DNA of 16,309 nucleotides from an uncultured Aquimonas sp. (GTDB lineage Bacteria > Pseudomonadota > Gammaproteobacteria > Xanthomonadales > Xanthomonadaceae). The notes beneath the pieces are model-generated. The model did not search any database. It saw only the letters and a list, made by a program, of their open reading frames with translations, and was not told the origin of the DNA. Where the stretch lies: contig CAMLOR010000058.1 of NCBI GenBank assembly GCA_946481615.1, positions 1 through 16,309 of the forward strand. The letters are read 5' to 3'. A program made the position numbers and the translations under genes. Numbering within the stretch: the first letter of the stretch is position 1; each line of letters begins with the position of its first letter. Shown here piece after piece: positions 14,948 through 16,309 of the stretch.

Positions 14948-16309
14948 TCAGAAGTTGAGCGAGATGGTGAGCTGGCCGTAGCGCGGGGACTGGAACGACG
15001 TCCCGCGCAGCCAGTCGGGGTTGGGGTCGCCGATGCCGCTCTCGAATTCGTCGTCCACGTCGATCGCCTTCTGCCGGTTCAGCAGATTGTAGACCGCGAA
15101 CTTGACGTTCAGGTCGTAATCGCCGAATTCGCGGTGGTAGGCGATGCTGGCGCCCATGTCGATCAGCCAGGGCGTGCGGCCGTAGCTGCCGCGCGAGCTG
15201 AGCTCGTAGACGCGCTCGGAAGGATCGTAGGCGGTGCCGTCCGGACGCAGGCCGCAGCGATCCACGCAGATGTAGAAGCTGTGGTAGTCGGTGGCGTCGA
15301 TCGGGTTGCCCACGCCGAAGCCGCTCTGCGGGCGGCCGCTCTGCGCGCTCAGGGTGGCGCCCAGCAGCCAGTTCTCGGCCAGCGCGTAGCTGCCGCGCAC
15401 CTTCACCTGGTGGCGATGGTCGTTGGCGAGGTAGCCGACGCCGTCGAGGTTGACGAAGGGATCGTCGAAGTTCTCGGTGCGGCCCGAATCGCCGAAGTTG
15501 GTGTCGGAGTTCACCGGCCCTTCGGCGTTGCCGCGCGAGAAGGCCAGCGTGTACGAGGCGTTCAGGGCCCAGACGCCATCCCAGGCGCGGTCGATCTGGA
15601 ATTCCAGGGCCTTGTAGTCGCGCTTGGGCTTCTCGAAGCCGATGTCGCCGACGTAGTTGCCGTCGTCGTCGTAGACCGCCCAGCCGGCCACGGAGGTGTC
15701 GATGTCGACGAAGCCGTCGTTCTCGCCGTCGCAGTCGGTGTCGGTCCAGATCGTGGCCACTTCACCCGGATTGCCCATGATGTAGCCGTTGGAGCCGGGC
15801 TCGCCGTCGCACAGGATGCCGTTGGAGGTGATCTCCATGTCGTCGATGGCGTTGTGCAGCTTGCGGTAGGTGCCGCGCACGCCCCACGACCAGTGCTCGT
15901 CGATCATGTCCTGGAAGCCCAGGATCAGTTCGTCCTGGTAGACCGGATCCATGTCGTTGTCGACTTCGGCGCGCAGGTCGCCCACCGTGCCGTCGCCCTG
16001 CGAGTTGTCGACCGGGCCGATCTGGTCGCCGAGGACGGGCATGAGGTAGGAGCGGCCGTTGAGCGTGCGCTCTTCGAAACCTTCGAACAGGTAGAAGGTG
16101 CGCTCGTCGAGGAAGCCGCCGGCCTGCTTGATGTTGATGACGTTGGCCACCGGCAGGAAGTAGCGGCCGAGGTTGGCGAAGACCTTGGTGCGGCCGTCGC
16201 CGTGCACGTCGAACGAGGCACCCAGGCGCGGCGCCAGCATGTCGTCGATCTCGATGTAGGTGTCGCCCTCGCCGTTGCGGTTGTCGAAGGCCTCCATGCG
16301 CACGCCGGC
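14948..16309 (-). CDS. Oar-like TonB-dependent outer-membrane receptor, C-terminal part (5' end outside window)
   Basis: The last 453 residues are visible, and the frame is open to the window edge. The alternating-hydrophobicity strands are outer-membrane beta-barrel strands: RTKVFANLGRYFLPVANV, WALNASYTLAFSRGNAEGP, HRHQVKVRGSYALAENWLLGATLSAQSGRP, YDLNVKFAVYNLLNRQKAI and the terminal YGQLTISLNF with its C-terminal Phe for the Bam machinery. The large, Asp-rich extracellular loops, including DTDCDGENDGFVDID at about 15697-15745, fit the Oar-like (carboxypeptidase-regulatory-domain) receptor family of Xanthomonadales and Caulobacterales. The substrate is unknown. The plug and TonB box are not visible. 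The stop is followed at once by the TTG of the LysA-like gene, so the receptor leads the D-amino-acid operon and may import its substrate. Confidence 0.88.
   Translation of the reverse strand, partial: AGVRMEAFDNRNGEGDTYIEIDDMLAPRLGASFDVHGDGRTKVFANLGRYFLPVANVINIKQAGGFLDERTFYLFEGFEERTLNGRSYLMPVLGDQIGPVDNSQGDGTVGDLRAEVDNDMDPVYQDELILGFQDMIDEHWSWGVRGTYRKLHNAIDDMEITSNGILCDGEPGSNGYIMGNPGEVATIWTDTDCDGENDGFVDIDTSVAGWAVYDDDGNYVGDIGFEKPKRDYKALEFQIDRAWDGVWALNASYTLAFSRGNAEGPVNSDTNFGDSGRTENFDDPFVNLDGVGYLANDHRHQVKVRGSYALAENWLLGATLSAQSGRPQSGFGVGNPIDATDYHSFYICVDRCGLRPDGTAYDPSERVYELSSRGSYGRTPWLIDMGASIAYHREFGDYDLNVKFAVYNLLNRQKAIDVDDEFESGIGDPNPDWLRGTSFQSPRYGQLTISLNF

Overview
The window is uniformly GC-rich and gene-dense, with tightly packed and mostly overlapping genes. 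Several traits point to a gammaproteobacterium of the Xanthomonadales / Lysobacter-Dokdonella type: an Oar-like TonB-dependent receptor, a UbiB with an N-terminus resembling Xanthomonas UbiB, a secreted protein ending in FADGFED, and REP/REPIN-type inverted repeats. This is inference from family knowledge and codon use; no rRNA or marker gene is present. I saw no tRNA, rRNA, CRISPR array, transposase or phage structural module. No stretch longer than about 160 bases lacks a gene.

Left part, plus strand (1-4166): the 3' end of a YafY-like WYL-domain regulator, then a four-gene operon of a TetR/CecR-like repressor, a HlyD-type lipoprotein adaptor, an ABC ATPase and an ABC-2 permease. It resembles a reduced E. 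coli cecR-ybhG-ybhF-ybhS/R set and is probably a drug or toxic-compound exporter. A perfect 8-bp inverted repeat lies just before the repressor gene. The operon ends at a REPIN-like inverted repeat (4168-4248) that separates it from the converging minus-strand genes.

Middle part, minus strand (8328 down to 4254): three secreted proteins whose stops and starts overlap (TGA inside GTGA). Two are paralogous fibre-like proteins with a C-terminal peptidase S74 (intramolecular chaperone) domain followed by a coiled coil. The third is an Ig/cadherin-like protein with a DUF11-like domain and the FADGFED tail. The ribosome binding site of the first gene lies in a potential 7-bp hairpin. Upstream, also on the minus strand, is ubiB (8487-10154).

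Right part, minus strand (16309 down to 10297): a four-gene unit with every junction overlapping or abutting. In order of transcription it encodes an Oar-like TonB-dependent receptor (cut by the window edge), a stand-alone LysA-type PLP decarboxylase, an unusual serine beta-lactamase-like / VanX-type D-Ala-D-Ala dipeptidase fusion, and a DadA-type D-amino-acid dehydrogenase. Together they suggest uptake and breakdown of peptidoglycan-derived peptides and D-amino acids: dipeptide hydrolysis, oxidation of D-Ala, decarboxylation of meso-diaminopimelate. This is the most interesting candidate system in the window. A second REPIN (10190-10291) separates it from ubiB, and a REP-like hairpin lies inside the signal-peptide codons of the fusion gene.
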